Part shown: positions 62,511 through 64,000 of the stretch, one piece after another
How positions within the stretch are numbered: position 1 is the stretch's first letter
How the letters are laid out: the number at the start of each line of letters is the position of its first letter
Source of the DNA: Segatella copri
GTDB taxonomy: Bacteria > Bacteroidota > Bacteroidia > Bacteroidales > Bacteroidaceae
NCBI RefSeq assembly: GCF_026015625.1
Contig: NZ_JAPDVG010000001.1
Coordinates: 2,842,501-2,906,500 of the forward strand
Direction of reading: 5' to 3'
DNA length: 64,000 nucleotides
Made by a program: the position numbers and the translations under genes
The notes under the pieces: generated by a model
Told to the model about the DNA's origin: nothing
What the model saw: only the letters and a program-made list of their open reading frames with translations
Database searches by the model: none

Positions 62511-63461
62511 TTAAAATTTCTTGTCATAGCCTGATGCTGGAATCTCCGGCTGGTTGACTGTGAACGACATACTGTTGGCAGGGTAGGTAAAAATCGGACC
62601 GGTATAGGTAGTCTTCTTTCCGATAACCAGGTGTACGTTGTCAAAGCTGATGGTCTTGATAATCTTTTCTTCCTTGTCTTTTGCCGTAGCTGTTATATGG
62701 ATGTCGGTTACATCTTTGTCGGTCAGAAGGGTGTAGAGTGTATAGTAAATGATTCTTTCCTGGTGTTCTTTGGCTTCTAAAGAAAAGTTTCGGGTGATGG
62801 TAGCCTTTTCTTTGCAGAATCCGGTAGAAGGATTGAACACCGTGCCGCAGCTTCCGCTTATCGTGATTTCCTGAGTCTTGGTAGTCAGGGGCATGATGTC
62901 GGTAGCACGCAGTTCAAAACAGCTGACGGCACGTTTCAGCGAAACATTCTGTGTTACGGCTTTGCTGCCCGATTCCACCTTGATATCCTGCAGGGTATAC
63001 GCCATATCGCGTACAATATTGTTGGCAAAGGTCATTTCATACCTTGATTTTACTTCGATTCGTTTTTCCTGCTGCAAATCTGTTTTTGCTGCTACGGCAA
63101 CGAGCGTGTATTCTCCTGCCGGCACCTGCAGGCTGACATTTCCGAATTTGTCATCCCAGTTTTCCTGTCTTACGGTATAGCCGGCAGTAGTTTCATCTCC
63201 TTTCGGAATGAGACATACTTGCAGATCTGTGTAGAGTTTTGCATCCTTGAGCGATTTCTCGCTCCCGTCGGCTCTCGTTCTGGCAAGATTGCTCTCTTCA
63301 TCCTGACCGATAGGCACAATGGATTTTTCGAAGAAGCAGAATCTTACTTCTTGGTTCTTGACTTGTGGTGTTGTTTCAAGCATCACGTTTTCTTGTGTGC
63401 AACTAACCATTGTGGTCATTGCCAGGAACAGAATCATTCCTGAGGTAAAAACATTCTTCAT
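62511..63461 (-). CDS. Fimbrillin-like (FimB/Mfa2-type) lipoprotein
   Basis: The 316-aa protein has a lipoprotein signal (MKNVFTSGMILFLAMTTMVSC, Cys21). The mature part shows the beta-rich layout of Bacteroidetes fimbrial anchor subunits: LYTDLQVCLIPKG, VSLQVPAGEYTLVAVAAKT, a central helix-poor region with VSLKRAVSCFELRATDIMPL, and SFDNVHLVIGKKTTYTGPIF. It may be an adhesin or a tip/anchor component. No fimbrillin major subunit is nearby. The family call rests on pattern, not on a search. Confidence 0.6.
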   Translation of the reverse strand: MKNVFTSGMILFLAMTTMVSCTQENVMLETTPQVKNQEVRFCFFEKSIVPIGQDEESNLARTRADGSEKSLKDAKLYTDLQVCLIPKGDETTAGYTVRQENWDDKFGNVSLQVPAGEYTLVAVAAKTDLQQEKRIEVKSRYEMTFANNIVRDMAYTLQDIKVESGSKAVTQNVSLKRAVSCFELRATDIMPLTTKTQEITISGSCGTVFNPSTGFCKEKATITRNFSLEAKEHQERIIYYTLYTLLTDKDVTDIHITATAKDKEEKIIKTISFDNVHLVIGKKTTYTGPIFTYPANSMSFTVNQPEIPASGYDKKF

Positions 63462-63648
63462 CTGCTTTCACTTTAATTGATAATACCAGCCGTAAGACTG
63501 GATAGGATTCATATAAAAAGAAGTATATCCTAGGGATATATTCTTATTTATAGGCAAATATAGACAAATAATCGTGATTGATTTGTCAATATAATCGAAT
63601 TTCTGTCATTTTTTCTCCATTTTTCTGTGTTTTGTCTTCATTTTGGTG

Positions 63649-63656
63649 TAACTTTG
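63649..63656 (+). promoter_or_regulatory. -7 element TAACTTTG before the U32 gene
   Basis: It matches TAnnTTTG and would start transcription near 63663, about 19 nt before the ATG. A -33 box is not clear. Confidence 0.45.
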
Positions 63657-63681
63657 TACCCGAAAAAAGATAATTGCATTC

Positions 63682-64000
63682 ATGAATACAAAGATAAACG
63701 AATTTGAAGTGATGGCACCAGTGGGCTCACGCGAGTCACTGGCTGCTGCCATACAGGCTGGTGCCGACTCCGTATACTTTGGTATCGGCAAGTTGAACAT
63801 GCGTTCCCATTCAGCCAACCATTTTACTATCGATGATTTGCGAGAGATTGCTGCCACCTGCAATGAGCATGGTATCAAGACCTATCTCACCGTCAATACA
63901 GTCATCTACGATAACGACATCCCAACGATGAAGGAAATCATCGATGCTGCCAAGGAGGCAGGCATCTCTGCTGTCATCGCCAGCGATGTGGCTGTAATGA
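63682..64000 (+). CDS. U32 family peptidase (partial, runs off the window)
   Basis: The first 106 codons read MNTKINEFEVMAPVGSRESL, AAAIQAGADSVYFGIGKLNM, RSHSANHFTIDDLREIAATC and then a TIM-barrel-like continuation with GIKTYLTVNTVIYDNDI. This is the standard U32 opening (YegQ/RlhA/TrhP group). Some members hydroxylate tRNA or 23S rRNA bases rather than degrade protein. The C-terminal part with the Cys signature lies outside the window, so which subgroup it is cannot be told. Confidence 0.9.
   Translation, partial: MNTKINEFEVMAPVGSRESLAAAIQAGADSVYFGIGKLNMRSHSANHFTIDDLREIAATCNEHGIKTYLTVNTVIYDNDIPTMKEIIDAAKEAGISAVIASDVAVM

Overview
The window reads as a chromosomal segment of a Bacteroidales bacterium of the Prevotella/Segatella group, most likely Segatella (Prevotella) copri or a close relative. 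The evidence is the 16S/23S sequence type, Bacteroidetes-type promoters (-33 TTTG, about 20 bp, -7 TAnnTTTG) in front of many genes, no obvious Shine-Dalgarno sites, and family content: a PorZ-like protein of the type IX secretion system, DUF4254 paired with a GT9 transferase, a long two-domain IspG, DUF3108 and DUF6078. The species call is an inference; no database was searched.

Layout. 1-3514: the 5' part of a 23S gene, tRNA-Ala, tRNA-Ile, 16S and a strong promoter, all leftward. 3671-12900: a secreted GH36 alpha-galactosidase, a hemolysin-III/TrhA membrane protein, a GntR(YtrA-type)-ABC/MacB-like exporter operon with its membrane-fusion protein, and nagB. 12986-25150 is an accessory zone. 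It holds a VirE-type P-loop protein between inverted copies of a GTGAAGAGT repeat element, several unknown genes, remnants of an AAA ATPase, a BspA-like LRR protein, an HxlR regulator and an ORF6N protein, a methyltransferase, an ECF-sigma/transmembrane/beta-barrel fusion, two complete AAA ATPases, and several families of short repeats. 25174-30856 returns to housekeeping (aldo/keto reductase, leuS, YitT, XTP pyrophosphatase).

30912-41443 is an AT-rich surface-polysaccharide island: two acyltransferases (one fused to a GT-C-like membrane domain), PorZ, and five glycosyltransferases of the GT2, GT4 and GT8 types. 41764-45088 holds nadA, a 540-bp spacer dense in DnaA-box-like 9-mers (a candidate replication origin), a GT9 transferase and DUF4254. 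45314-52475 is acpP-fabF-rnc, a GH3-superfamily enzyme, a large lipoprotein and a DUF3108 protein. 52543-60644 runs leftward: a response regulator/CPBP-like protein/histidine kinase operon, ispG, purE, PAP2, rpoN and a conserved partner. 60670-61210 appears to hold an unannotated non-coding RNA gene with its own promoter and terminator. The window closes with a C1-peptidase lipoprotein, a fimbrillin-like lipoprotein and the start of a U32 peptidase.

The most unusual items are the single-chain sigma factor/outer-membrane barrel protein, the GTGAAGAGT element family linked to the VirE gene, the phased 32-bp repeats before an AAA ATPase with an orphan copy elsewhere, the DnaA-box cluster, and the predicted ncRNA. 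No complete insertion sequence, transposase, integrase or CRISPR array was seen.
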